Origin: Margaritispora aquatica
Lineage: Eukaryota; Ascomycota; Leotiomycetes; Helotiales; Discinellaceae
Assembly (NCBI GenBank): GCA_007644065.1
Contig: VJWN01000037.1
Location: 1-64,000 of the forward strand
Direction of reading: 5' to 3'
Length of the DNA: 64,000 nt
The notes beneath the pieces are model-generated. The model searched no databases. It saw only the letters and a program-made list of their open reading frames with translations, and had not been told where the DNA came from. Of the stretch, positions 42,705 to 54,527 are shown one piece after another. Each line of letters opens with the position of its first letter. Positions within the stretch are counted from its first letter, which is position 1. The position numbers were made by a program, and so were the translations under genes.

Positions 42705-43191
42705 TTCACTAAAATTCATTTGAAGAGTAGCAGGAGGATCAACTCTGAGCCATTAGCTTCTCTATCATACGAGTACAGCACAGCACCAAGACTTCGCCCG
42801 CAAAAGCAAGTTGGATCTGCTTGCACCCACGTATCTATCTATATGTCGGTGAAGTATGTAAGCTCACTGTACTCCGTAAAGCACAAGAACCACATGATAT
42901 TTTACTCCTCTTCACTTCCCTTGCCTACCTACCTTACCCTGCGCTGCATCGACCTGCATAATAGCTAAGTACCTTGCACAAATACCACCTTCCCAAGCAA
43001 GGCTCTTTGCATTATCTCCTCGTCCTAGCATTCCCGAGGGAAAGTGCATCATCGACCTGCAACTATCATAGCCTGACCTAGCTTCGCGCATCATTCTTTC
43101 ACACCACTTTCATTCCATTGCATTCGCCGTCACTGTTACTGGCGCTGTCAATTGAGGAATTCCGCGAAAATTCCGAAATATTGAACCAAAT

Positions 43192-46100
43192 ATGGCTTCT
43201 CCATTGGAACCTGAGTTGCCAGTTGAGACTGGAGACGAGCTTGTAACTCCTATAGAAAACGACAATTCATCCACAATAGTCGATGAGAGGGATTGCATTC
43301 TAACCACTACTCCTCCAACACTCAAGTCAACCTCCCAAATAACACCAACTATCTCCTCGTCACCTGTCACCCACGAGCCTTCAGACGAGATTACCAGCAG
43401 CAACAACGAGACCACAACAGAAACTCTCACTATCCCCAACAATGACGATCAAAACACAATACACACTGCGCCACCATCAGTCTCTTCTCATGATGGAGAA
43501 GAACACCATACTCCCCCTTCAACGACACACTCAGCCACCGCACCACCATCAGTATGCTCCAACGATGATGAAAAAGACACCATAAACACTACCACTACCA
43601 CCACAACCACAGCTCCCCTCCCTGAGCCAAAAACACAGACTTTGGTCTCCCCAGCAATGAGCGAGTCCACCGTCCTTCTCGCTTGGCTCATTGTCCTGCT
43701 CCGAACGCGAGAAGGCCAAGTCTCTTTTGAATGGACCTACCAATCCGAGAATGACGGCTCGAAAGAAATCAAGAGCTTGGCAATGAACACCGTGATCTCA
43801 AGCATGGACAAGACGATCGCGGAATGTGCTGTTGAGATGGACAAGTACATGACTACCCAGGGACGTGACATTTCCGAGCATGAAACTGCCTCAGATTTCA
43901 TGTCCGGGGAGACATCAATCCTATTGAGCACAAGCTCATTAGGTCAAACTTCTGAGGAGGCGAAAGACGAGGTAAGCTCCTATTGAAACCTTTAGAAGAT
44001 CTAGGCACCTAACTAACTCACATCCACAGGGAATACTACACCTCGAGATCAGTTCATCACCTACACAAGAGATGCAATTTCGACCAGTCTGGCATTCAGA
44101 AAATATGCTCTCCCACACCGTCTCGCGCTACATATCCTCACTGGGCGACACTCTCGCGCTCCTCGCCTCACAGCCCACCCTGTCTATCTCTTCACTCCTG
44201 CTCCCGACGTCTCGTGAACTCGACGAGATATGGGCGCTCAACTGCACCGTCCCACCATCGTATGACTACGGCATGCACGAAGTGGTGTCCTCTCAAGCCG
44301 CCAAGTTCCCAGATAAACACGCCATCGTGTCGTGGGATGGGAATTTGACGTATTCCCAGATTGAGCGGTACTCGAATCTCGTGGCGGAGCAATTGAAAGA
44401 AATGGGAGTGAAGATGCATGATGTCGTCCCAGTATGTTTCGAGAAATCGAGGTGGACTATCGTTGCTGTCTTGGCAGTCATGAAAATTGGCGCCACACTA
44501 GCCATGATGGATCCCACGCTCCCCTTGGCGAGACTGCAAAATATGGCCGTGCAAGTTGGTGCGAAAGCCATGGTCGCATCTCAGATGCAAAGCGAGCTCG
44601 CTAATGAGATCTGCCCAATTGCCAAGCAAGAGGCCAGGATTCTGGTGGTGGATGAGAACACATTCGCGGGAATGGACGAGCAGAGGACATTTGCCGAGCT
44701 CGATAAAGTCCCTGGTGAGGCGCTGATGTATATCATTTTCACGTCTGGGAGTACAGGGACACCGAAAGGTGTGAAGATCTCGCATGGAACTTACACAAGT
44801 TCCGCGTTCCCGAGAGCCGCCGCTGTGGGATATACTGAGGATTCCAGAGTGTTGGATTTCGCATCGTACGCTTTCGATGTTAGCATTGATAGCATGCTGC
44901 TTACTCTCTCTCATGGCGGCACGTTGTGCATTCCTTCCGATGAAGACAGACTCAACGACATTAATGGCGTCATCAGGGATATGAAGATCAATTATGCGGG
45001 CATCACTCCTTCTGTTGCTCGAATCCTAGACGCGGATGTCATCACTGGCTTGACTGCTCTGGGACTTGGAGGTGAAGCAGCGAGTGCGAGAGACGTTAAT
45101 GCTTGGGGACAAGATACCAGGATAGTAATAGGATACGGACCTTGCGAATGTACGATTGGATGTACAATCAACAGCGATACTGCAACTGGAAGGGACTATA
45201 TCTCCATCGGCACAGGAAACGGTGCCAATATGTGGATCACAGATCCAAACGACCACGAGATCCTCATGCCCCTCGGTGCAGTTGGTGAGTTACTGATTGA
45301 GGGCCCTATCGTAGGACAAGGATACTTGAATGATCCAGAGAAAACAGCAACCGTGTTCATCGAAGATCCCTCGTGGCTAGTTACAGGGCACAGGGAATTT
45401 GAGGGGAGGAAGGGTCGGCTGTATAAAAGTGGTGATCTTGGGAAGTATGATCCAGATGGGACTGGTGGTATTATTTTCGCTGGACGAAAAGACACCCAAG
45501 TGAAGCTGCGGGGCCAGCGAGTCGAGCTTGGCGAGATTGAAAGTCAATTGAAAGCGAGGTTGCCAGCAGAAGCGACTGTAATTGCTGAAGTTATTGTGCC
45601 GAAAAACTCGGGTGGTCAACCGACTTTGGTTGCTTTCATTTCATGCCAATCCACAAATGGACACGGAAGTGTATTCGATATCGAGTCCGCGCCAGCCACT
45701 GGAGAGGTAAAACAGGCATTGGTGACAATGGATGTTGAATTGGCGAAAGTACTCCCGAGATATATGGTACCTACCGCGTATATACCAATTAACGGAATTC
45801 CGGTCCTGATTTCTGGCAAGTCGGATCGAAAGCAGTTAAGGGCATTTGGTACGAAGGTTGATCTGCGTCAATTGGATCAGGAAGAACCTAGCAACTCTCC
45901 TGCACGGGATTTAACCGATCTCGAACAGCGATTGCGAACGGCTTGGGGGAAAATATTGAAGCTTGATAGTGAGACTATCCGTTTCGAGGATAACTTCTTC
46001 GCTTTGGGTGGCGACTCGCTAGCAGCTATGAAGCTAGTATCCGCTTGTCGAGCAGATAATCTCGAATTGAGTGTCACTGGCACTTTTGCTAATCCAACTT

Positions 46101-49100
46101 TGATCGCTATGGCAGGCGTCGTCAAGACCTGCGAGCTTCAAGACGAGCAAGCAGAAATACTGCCGTTTTCAATGATTGTTCAAGCTGCCGAGAACGCATG
46201 CTTAGAGGCTGCAGAGGTCTGTGGAACGGATCTTGCCTCCATTCAAGACATCTATCCCTGCACTCCCACTCAAGAGTCCTTGTTCACCTTTTCGCTGAAG
46301 GCAGTAAAGCCCTATGTCGCACAACGAGTGGCATGCATTCCATCACATATCAACATCGATGCCTGGAAAAGGGCATGGGAAGAGGTAATCTCAGCAAGTC
46401 CAATCTTGAACACTCGCTTAGCTCAACTTCAAGAGCCTGGCCTAATGCAAGTTGTCTTGAAGGAGAGCATTTTGTGGAGCTGCTCGACCAATCTGGAATC
46501 GTATCTTGAAAATGATCGGAAGCAAAAGATGGAATTAGGACAAAACCTAGCTCGATATGCTATTGTGGAAAACTCAAGCGATGGCAAGCAATACATGGTC
46601 TGGACTGTCCATCACGTCCTTTACGATGGATGGTCAGAGCCTTTGATTCTTGAGCAGGTCAACAATGCCTTAAAACAACAAAACGTTGACACCAAGGTCC
46701 AGATGAGAGACTTTGTCAAGTTCGTGCGGGATACCGATGAAGTCGCCATGCAGGAATTCTGGCGACAGGAACTGGAAAATGCTGTTGGACCACAGTTTCC
46801 TCGATTGCCCTCTCGAGACTACTTGCCAATACCAGATGGTATGCTCGAACATCATATTCCCTTAGAAACCAGCGCTGGGTCACAGTTCACACTGGCAACC
46901 TTAATTCGAGGTGCATGGGCTCTCGTTGCATCACAATACAGTAGCAGCGATGACGTTGTCTTTGGTGAAACGCTTACAGGTCGAGATATCTCACTCGCTG
47001 GCGTGGAGAATATCATAGGGCCATTGATTGCAACAGTCCCTGTTCGTGTTCGAATTGATCGTAAGGCTTCTGTTGAGTCATATCTCCAGACAGTACAGCA
47101 AGGAATGCTAGCTCGGACGCCATATCAACATATGGGTATGCAAAACATTCGAAAAGTCAGTGCTGATGCCCAATTCGCTTGTGAAGCTCCTACAGGGTTG
47201 GTCATCCAACCTGAATCGGATCATATTGGTACTGAACTTGGCTTCCAACAAGGAGATGCTGCACTTGAAGCTTTGCATTTCAATCCCTATCCACTCATGG
47301 TAGCATGTGGGATTCGAAAGGATGGCTTCAGAATATGTGCTAGTTTCGATAGCAGCTTGATTGCAATTCCCCAAATGAAGAGGATCCTCGAGCAACTAGA
47401 GATGGCATGTATTCAGTTGAGTAAAGGAATGTCAAGGAGAATAGATGAGCTTTCTTGTCTACCCGGGTCACAGATAAACGAGATCTGGCAGTGGAACCAA
47501 ACTCCTCCAATGTCCCTAGACAAGTCTACAAATATCCTTCGAGCAAGTTCAAACATAACGCAAGGATCGAGATACCCACGCGCACTTAATCCTTGGGTAT
47601 GCGATCTTCGTAATCCATCTCTACTATCCCCGATTGGTTGTGTTGGTGAGCTTTGGCTTGAGGGTGACCTACTCTCGGGAGAGACAGTCCAGAATCCAAC
47701 GTGGCTCCTAGCTGGAAGCTCAGAATGCGCTGGACGCATAGGATCAGTACAGGCGACAGGCGACATGGTGCAATTGCAACAAGATGGAAGCTTGACCTTT
47801 GTTGGAAGGAAGAACAACGCGATGCCTGTCCAAGGTCATACCGTAGATGTCACAATCCTTCAAAACCACTTTGCAAACCATCTTCCAAAGTCAACGAGGG
47901 CTGACATAGCTACTTCTCAGAATGGAGATGGCCAAGAGCTTATTGTTTTTATTGAAGAATCAAATCCTGGCGAGGAGACCCTGGAGGTCATGCCCAAGAA
48001 CCATGTGTTATGTAGCTCCAGCTCCAGTTCCAATTCGGATCGGTTTGAGGTGGTAATCTGCTCGACGGTGTCCAATACTCTCGCGAACTCACTTCGCAAG
48101 CTCGATAAATTTCTTCATGACAATCTCCCATCATACATGATACCTACATCGTATCTTGTGGTCGAGCATCTTCCTACTGACATGGAAGAATCTACGTCTG
48201 GACAATTGGCTCAACTTGCTTCGTCAATTCCTCGAGATCTAATCACACAAGTCCGCGACGGGCTAAACCAAGCATGGATCAAGAGCATCAAGGAAACAAG
48301 CCTGACTAAGAATGAAGAGATACTACGTTCTGCTTGGGGCAAGATTCTTGGATTAAGTCCCAACAAGATTGACCTCGACGACAACTTCTTCCGCCTTGGT
48401 GGAGACTCTGTGTTGGCTATGAAGTTGGTTTCGAGTCTGAGAATGGAAGGCCATGGCTTGACAGTGGCTGATATTTTTAAGCACATGCGTTTGGGCGATG
48501 CGGCCAAAGTTCTAAAGGTCAGCCAAGTATCGACAGAAAATACGGCCACATACAAGCCATTTTCGACATTGAGTGGTGTCGATGTTGAGACGTTGGTCGC
48601 TGAAGTTGTACGACCACAACTTGAGAACTACAGCTGGGTGATTCGCGATATCTCTCCAGTGACAGATTCCCAAGCGCTGGACATTAAAGCAACAATCCAA
48701 GCACCACGAACCTCCATACAATACACCATGCTGTATTTCAACCAAGATGTACAGCGCGAGACCCTGCTCAATGCTTGTAGCGAGCTAGTTCAGACCCACG
48801 ACATTCTGCGAACGGTTTTTGTCAAACATGATTCAGCTCATCTCCAAGTCGTGATAGAAGATTTGAGATCACCTGTGATCATTAGTCAAGCAGACGGTGA
48901 CCTCCAGCAGTATGTCAAAGCTCTTTGTACGAAAGAGATCGAGTCAGAGTTCCATCTCGGATCCTCCTTCCTTAGAATCCATTTCGTGGAAGGAGCTAAC
49001 AACCAGTCATGCCTCGTTCTTGGCCTATCTCATGCTCAGTACGACGGAGTTTCTTTGCCTATGCTCCTCCGAGACTTGGAGACTATATACACTGGGCAGA

Positions 49101-49876
49101 AGGTCGTTGCTTCCGAGCCATTCTCATCATACATCGCACACAATTACAATGAGAGGGTTCAAACTAAGGCAATCAAATACTGGGGTGATCTTCTCAAAGA
49201 ATCATCACTTTCCGTTATTGAAGGCACATCGGCAAAACCTACGGACAAGTCCATCTTCCACACCAAGTGTGTCGATATCTCTCAGCGGCCTGATGAAATC
49301 ACTATGGCAAACTTGCTCACGGCATCATGGGCACTGGTTCTTGCCCGCCGTCTTCAAACCTCAGATGTGACATTCGGTAGTGTGACATCTGGGCGAGGAA
49401 TTGATTTAGTGAACGTAGAGAATGTTCAAGGTCCATGTTACCAAATCACACCTGTTCGTGTGCCCTTCGAGTCGCAGTGGACAGCTATGGATCTCTTGCA
49501 ATTCGTGCAAAGGCAAAGTGCCGAGTCCGCAGCGTATGATTTCCTTGGTTTTGGTAAGATCTCAAAGGAATGTCCGGGATGGTCAGCTAAGAACGAAACG
49601 AAGTTCTTTGACTCGATTGTCCATCACCAAGACTTTGAGGACTTCGATACGATGCCATTTGCAGGTGGGGAGTGCCGAGTCGATATCATGAATCCCCATG
49701 GAGATGCTGCGCACCCTGCGAAAGCTGTGTCATTTGTGAAGGGCGGCCAGGCGCATGTGGGAATGGTTGGAAGCGAGGATGATATCGCTTTAGTTGACAG
49801 AAATCTTGATGAACTCGCGATGGTGATCGAAGAGTTGACTAGGTGTGACAGAGATCACGTGCTTCGCATAATTTGA
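43192..49876 (+). CDS. sidD: Siderophore nonribosomal peptide synthetase, SidD-like (fusarinine synthetase)
   Basis: Two exons, 43192-43971 and 44030-49876, give 2208 residues. Order: N-terminal segment with a Thr/Ser-rich linker (about 40-160) and LLAWLIVLLRTREGQVSFEW; adenylation domain (FTSGSTGTPKG at about 497-507, YGPCECTIG, GRKDTQVKLRGQRVELGEIE); thiolation site FALGGDSLAAMK with Ser923; condensation domain with HHVLYDG at 1121-1127; a shortened second adenylation remnant with no TSGSTG-type P-loop (only a C-terminal part, VGELWLEGD and SLTFVGRKNN, remains); thiolation site FRLGGDSVLAMK with Ser1720; and a terminal condensation domain whose motif is SHAQYDG (His1928) instead of HHxxxDG. 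This A-T-C-dA-T-C plan is that of SidD, which joins and cyclises three anhydromevalonyl-hydroxyornithine units through ester bonds into fusarinine C. Neighbours sidF, sidH and an ABC transporter confirm it. A ferrichrome synthetase (SidC type) would be much larger. Confidence 0.92.
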
Positions 49877-50746
49877 ATTTGAGCTGATTAGATCTGAAAA
49901 TACATTTGTAGATTAAGGCGTTTGGCAATGATTTTTGGTTGTTATAGAATAGGTAGCATTTAATTTGATCAAACAATTCTTTGTTCCTGGGGAGATATTG
50001 CTGATTCTTAATTAACTCCGATATCCGGCTCGGGTTTGGAATTCGGGTTCGGCGTTAACGGTTGTCCGCCAGATTATACCAAGACCTAGTCAATTGACTT
50101 TGGGTACGGAACCTCACCACTGGCTTTCTCATCATAACATCATTGTATTCGTCGATACAGTATAGGCCTTTAGCTAGAGATATCTACTTTACTTCATGAT
50201 ATATTCTCTTCACTCCGAGTTGATGTCCGTTTAAATAATGCACAAGCCTTTCAGCTTATCCTTTTGGAGACGCCACAATGTTGATTCCGAACCTTTTTCA
50301 TTTCCTATTGGAAGAATAGGCTACATACCCCACCGCCGCAAGATTTCTTCCGAGTCAGTTCAATGATGCTGCACCACATTACCAGTGAAGCCTTTTGAGG
50401 AGGTTATTGTCTGGACTCTGTCATGAGCTGAATACGAGTGCCTTGCCTCTTGCACAGAAGTAAAGACTGATAGGCACAGACACAGACGCAGGCACACAAC
50501 TGAAGTATACCAGATCAGCAGAACTTTCCTCTAACAACACCAAAGGTACCGGAACACACAGCGGGGCGGTGATATTGGTGATGAATACCCAATACACGTG
50601 GTAGATAAATACAAGTACATATAGCCTGCCGTTGAAACACTTAGGGAGAGACTTTTACTCATCCATCAGGTTCACTCTGGCTTCCCTGGTTTTGCCAAGA
50701 CACGCGACGAGAAGACCTTAAATTGAAGTAATCGGGACATAGCAAA
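49877..50746. other. Intergenic, no gene seen
   Basis: The 870 bp between sidD and the acyl-CoA ligase contain no supported frame and no exact ATCWGATAA. Confidence 0.55.
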
Positions 50747-52662
50747 ATGGACATCCCATCGTGGTCTCCGTTTCCAGAGCTCTTCGACCGAGCTTACCAC
50801 GACAAGTTACACTTTGCACTCCATGACTACTCGGACCAAAAGTCAATGGTCTCGGCCCAAGTCTTGCACAGCGTGCTGGCGGCTCGAAATCATCTACGAG
50901 GGAAGCTCAGTGCAGCGACTTTAGAGCAATTGCAAAAAGACGATGAAGATGTCTTCATCTTGGTGCTCGCCCCTCCCGGCTGGGAGTATACAGTATATAT
51001 GCTTGCCATCTTAGCTTTAGGGGCAGCTATATCACCAATGTGTATGCTACCCATCAGTCTATGAGAAGTATCAGCTCTAAGTGTGTATAGCTATTGTGGT
51101 ACTTCCAGAAGAAGCTCGATACTTCATCAAAGTCGCCAATGGATCAACTCTCCTCTTTGCTAAATCACTTACTGCTTCAGCGGCGGCAATCAAGCAAGAA
51201 ATTATCCAGAACGACAGCGAACTTTCCAACCGCGTACAGTTCATCGAGATGAAAGGAGAAGTTCCAAGCAATATGCCAGCAATTTCCTATTCTGACATCC
51301 AGCCCAAAGCCCATCCTCGACCTAACCGAGCCGGTTCGTTGCTCTTCACCTCGGGGTCCTTAGGGAAACCAAAAGGAGTTGTCCACTCATACAATGCCAT
51401 CATCGCTGCAGCTAAGGTTCGAGCTCAAGGCTGGAACCTGAACGACAAAGATGTATTCATCAACCAAAAACCTGGGGACTGGATGGGAGGGTTTTACCCC
51501 CTCCTCCCTTGTCTTATGGCTGGGGCAGAGATTGAATTCTGTCTTAATGTGTTCAAACCCGAATGGATTTGGAATCGAGTCAAGGACGGTGATGTCACGT
51601 TCGTAGATTTGCTGCCTGATACTTGGGAGAAGCTTGGCGAGTATTATCATGAGAAAATTGCCCCACTGAGTGAGAGTGAGAGAAAGCATTATTTGGACGC
51701 GATGGCGAATGTCCGTTGGACGATTGCTGGAGGTTCACCCTTACCTCCTCATATCCAACAGATGTGGACTTTATTGAGAGGGAAGCCACTGAATAATCAG
51801 TATGGAGCAACCGAATTAATGCCAATCAGTCAGACTAATTGGCAGGGTACCATCGGTGATGTAAGTACTGCTTGATGTACAAAAGCTACATCGGCTAATT
51901 TTCCAAGTGCTCAGTGGGAGCGCCAATGCCAGGTGTGGAAGTCAAGATTGTTGATGGAGAGCTTAGGGTCAGAGCTTCTTGGATGTTTTCCCGGTTAGTT
52001 CTCTGCCTAGCTTCTTATCTTTCATACTGACAGAATACAGCTATATTTCAGAGGATCCAACATTGACACAAGTCAGTCTCGACAGTGAGGGCTTCTACAA
52101 AACAGGTGACTGTGCCGAGATCACGAACAACAATCTTATATTACTCGGACGCGCCTCAATAGACAGTAAGCTCAACTCAAGCACCTCAACTTCATAGTCC
52201 TCGCTGACAGCACCAGCAATCCGCTTCTGCGGATGGAATATGCACACCGGCACCATCGAGGCGGCACTAAATTCCCTCCCGTACATCACAGTCGCTCTCG
52301 TCTTCGGGATCCCAGACCCCAAATACCACGAACGCGTAACCGCCATCCTGCGCTTCCAGCCCTCCCCGTCTACTTTAGTCCACCAAGCGCCCACACTGAA
52401 GGAGCTACATCAGGATCTCACAGCCAAGACGAACATCCCGAGATTCCAATTCCCAACGATTGTGTATTGGCTGAGGGAAGGTGAGGATGTGCCGAGGATG
52501 AGGAATGGAAAGGTGTCGAAGGTGGAGGCGAAGAGGCTTGTGGGAGAGCAGATGGAGAAAGGGTGGGAGGGAATTAAGGTTATGGATATGGAGGAGGGTG
52601 GAAGTGTATGGGATACGGCGGGGGAGAAGTGGAAAGCTTGGGACTGGGGTGGGATATCGTGA
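50747..52662 (+). CDS. Acyl-CoA synthetase of the AMP-binding family
   Basis: Five exons, 50747-51041, 51091-51860, 51908-51993, 52041-52165 and 52217-52662, give 573 residues. Family motifs: FTSGSLGKPKGV (P-loop), GDWMGGFYPLLP, NNQYGATELMP, FYKTGDCAE, LLGRASIDTIRF, GIPDPKYHERVTAI and RNGKVSK near the C-terminus (catalytic Lys region). It should make an acyl-AMP and then an acyl-CoA; the look is of the medium-chain/malonyl-CoA ligase branch, substrate unknown. The protein ends DWGGIS, with no PTS1, and I see no clear PTS2 near the N-terminus. It lies just after sidD on the same strand, 870 bp away, so it could supply an acyl-CoA to the siderophore path (the SidI step is otherwise absent here), but this rests on position only. 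Confidence 0.85.
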
Positions 52663-53025
52663 GGGATTTCGTCGCGTTTCGTCTCTCGTTCAAGTAGTGG
52701 CTAGATAAATAACTAGCTTTAGAATCATTACTCTAAATCTTAGAGCAGTGCATTACGTCTGCTATAATATTTCGCTTAAATAGAAAGATCTATTATTAGT
52801 CACCTCCTTGTGCTGATCACGATTTGTATACTTACCAAGTTGCATAGAAGTTGCTCATACTCGAGTACTAGCGCAGAACTGGGTCATAGTACACAGTGAC
52901 AAACCCGATCATTACTTTATTATTGCTAACTTCCATATGGATGTCCTGAAGTATAGAATCAAACCCCACAACGACCTCGTTCCTCAGCTTTCACACTTAC
53001 GCTCACATCTGCCCCAGTGTTCATT
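52663..53025. other. Intergenic, convergent 3' ends
   Basis: No gene seen between the ligase stop and the next minus-strand gene. Confidence 0.5.
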
Positions 53026-53982
53026 TCAATCCTCTTCTGGCTCTATCTCATAGTAGGACGAAGGTAGCCATCCTGGATGCGGGCCAACAGCATACCACTC
53101 CCCACCGTATAATGGCAAATACTCTCTCGGATGCTCCAGGGTTCCTGAATGTGGATTCGTTCGCATCATAGATTGGCCTGCGCTAAACTCTAGGAGTCCT
53201 TGTTGTAACAACTGACCATGCTCTGCACACCAATGCCTTTTCCTTGACTGATGTGTTTTAAATGTCCGTACCTCCATCGGGTTACCTCTAAAGTGGCAAT
53301 ATTTCACCAAATCACAATATAATCCACCTTTGTGTGTGAGTCCTGAACGAGTTTGGATCCAAACTTGAGAATTTTCGCATATTCCATGAGCGAAATCGTT
53401 CATGCTCCTCGAGATGTTGTTTAGAGTACCTTGGTAGAAGAACCTCGCGCTGGTAAATGAATATCGAGGCGTGGGCATCGAAAGGTCCTTTCGTTCCCTC
53501 AGTTTGCGACTGTTCACCAACCATACACCAGCACCGTATGGAACATCTTTGTAGGTAACGCGAGCGTAAGGGCCATATGTCAATTCTCCTTTGATGTTGC
53601 CCAAGTGTGCATCCCATGGACGATCTGGCGTAGTCCTTTGGTTCTGGTTGTCGTGAATAAAATTTGATTCTTCAGGGGATCTGCAAAGGGTCATTTTTTC
53701 TATACTTGGGCTATGTTTGAGAGCTTTATCCAAATAAAATACTTTCCATGATGGGATTGAAATAGAGATATGTGTTTTTGGTTCTTGAGAGCACCGCCTG
53801 TTGGCAAGAACCTGTACCTCAGTCCAATCATCTAAGCAAGAGCTACCAACTGAAAATGGTATAATGAGAAAGAGTATCAGCGCAAGTGTAGACCTAGATT
53901 TTTGTAAGAACTCGTTTACTCTCGGAGGAGTTAGAAAATATGGTGAAATCATAGCGAAGATTCGTAGATGCTCAATCGCCAA
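53026..53982 (-). CDS. Unrecognised protein with an N-terminal membrane anchor
   Basis: A single frame of 318 residues. One hydrophobic helix (STLALILFLIIPFSVGSS) lies at about residues 31-48 and could be a signal anchor; a start at the second Met (residue 11) would shorten the lead. The rest is soluble, with aromatic- and basic-rich stretches (GVWLVNSRKLRERKDL, YSFTSARFFYQGTLNN, HPGWLPSSYYEIEPEED) and several cysteines (RRC, ICEN, YCDL, YCHF, WCAEH). I do not recognise a family. It lies only 59 bp downstream of the next gene on the same strand, tighter than other spacings here. Could be lineage-specific; the frame is long for chance, so I rate it as a real gene with moderate confidence. Confidence 0.55.
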   Translation of the reverse strand: MAIEHLRIFAMISPYFLTPPRVNEFLQKSRSTLALILFLIIPFSVGSSCLDDWTEVQVLANRRCSQEPKTHISISIPSWKVFYLDKALKHSPSIEKMTLCRSPEESNFIHDNQNQRTTPDRPWDAHLGNIKGELTYGPYARVTYKDVPYGAGVWLVNSRKLRERKDLSMPTPRYSFTSARFFYQGTLNNISRSMNDFAHGICENSQVWIQTRSGLTHKGGLYCDLVKYCHFRGNPMEVRTFKTHQSRKRHWCAEHGQLLQQGLLEFSAGQSMMRTNPHSGTLEHPREYLPLYGGEWYAVGPHPGWLPSSYYEIEPEED

Positions 53983-54041
53983 ATTCCTGACTCGCTTTCG
54001 CCACCTTCCTTGTCATCCACAACCCTCTCTACACAAAGCAT

Positions 54042-54527
54042 CTAAAACATGGCAATAGGGTTCGCCGAATCCGTCGGCACCGCTTGAAGTACATCCCAAT
54101 GCTCCTGCACACAACTACCATTCATCCTAAAGATATCCACCACCGCACTAGCCAGCTGACCCTGCATCTCAACCTTAACATGAACCCACCCCAAATCCCC
54201 ATCGAAACTCGTACGTTGGATAGTATAGTTGGTGCTCGGCACGAAACCTGCGAGTGCATCGATTGCGTTCTGGCGACCGCTGAGCGCGAAAGGGTTGTGC
54301 TGGATGTAGTCTTCGGCGACGAAGTTGGTAAATGCAGCGGAGACATTCTTGTCGACGTAAAAGGCTCGGTAGAACGCATCGAGGATGGAGCGTTTCTCTG
54401 CAATTGTAGCAAGACGTGGTGGACAGTTGGCATCGGTGAAGACTTTACTGTTAAGCGAGGAGGGTAGCTTGTAGGCATGAACAGAAGTGGTTGCCATTAT
54501 GGCGATGATGATATTGCTAAGTTGCAT
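54042..54527 (-). CDS. Secreted SnoaL-like (NTF2 fold) protein
   Basis: A frame of 161 residues with a signal peptide (about 1-18, ATTSVHA). The body has the features of small NTF2-fold SnoaL-type proteins: an N-terminal helix segment KRSILDAFYRAFYVDKNVSA, the motif EDYIQHNPFALSGRQ, and strands GDLGWVHVKVEMQG and AVVDIFRMNGSCVQEHWDVLQ. The EDYIQHNP signature is common in this family and includes a His/Asn pair facing the pocket. Some members are polyketide cyclases or dehydratases; most fungal secreted ones are of unknown substrate. Two cysteines (C35 and C139) could pair. Transcribed with the gene below in tandem. No intron. Confidence 0.8.
   Translation of the reverse strand: MQLSNIIIAIMATTSVHAYKLPSSLNSKVFTDANCPPRLATIAEKRSILDAFYRAFYVDKNVSAAFTNFVAEDYIQHNPFALSGRQNAIDALAGFVPSTNYTIQRTSFDGDLGWVHVKVEMQGQLASAVVDIFRMNGSCVQEHWDVLQAVPTDSANPIAMF

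Larger units (their letters stand above)
40607..43191. other. 2.6-kb intergenic region between sidH and sidD
   Basis: This long gap holds a 447-bp inverted-repeat element (40890-41336), three ATCWGATAA motifs, a (CTGG)6 run and several related near-matches such as ATCTGATC, AATCAGAT and CTAATCAGAT (40735-40850, 41675). No gene is supported. The part from about 41600 to 43190 is taken as the sidD promoter. Confidence 0.65.

Noticed and set aside
42624..42968. 114-residue frame in the sidD upstream region
   Set aside because: Reads through the CTGG microsatellite and has no coding character.
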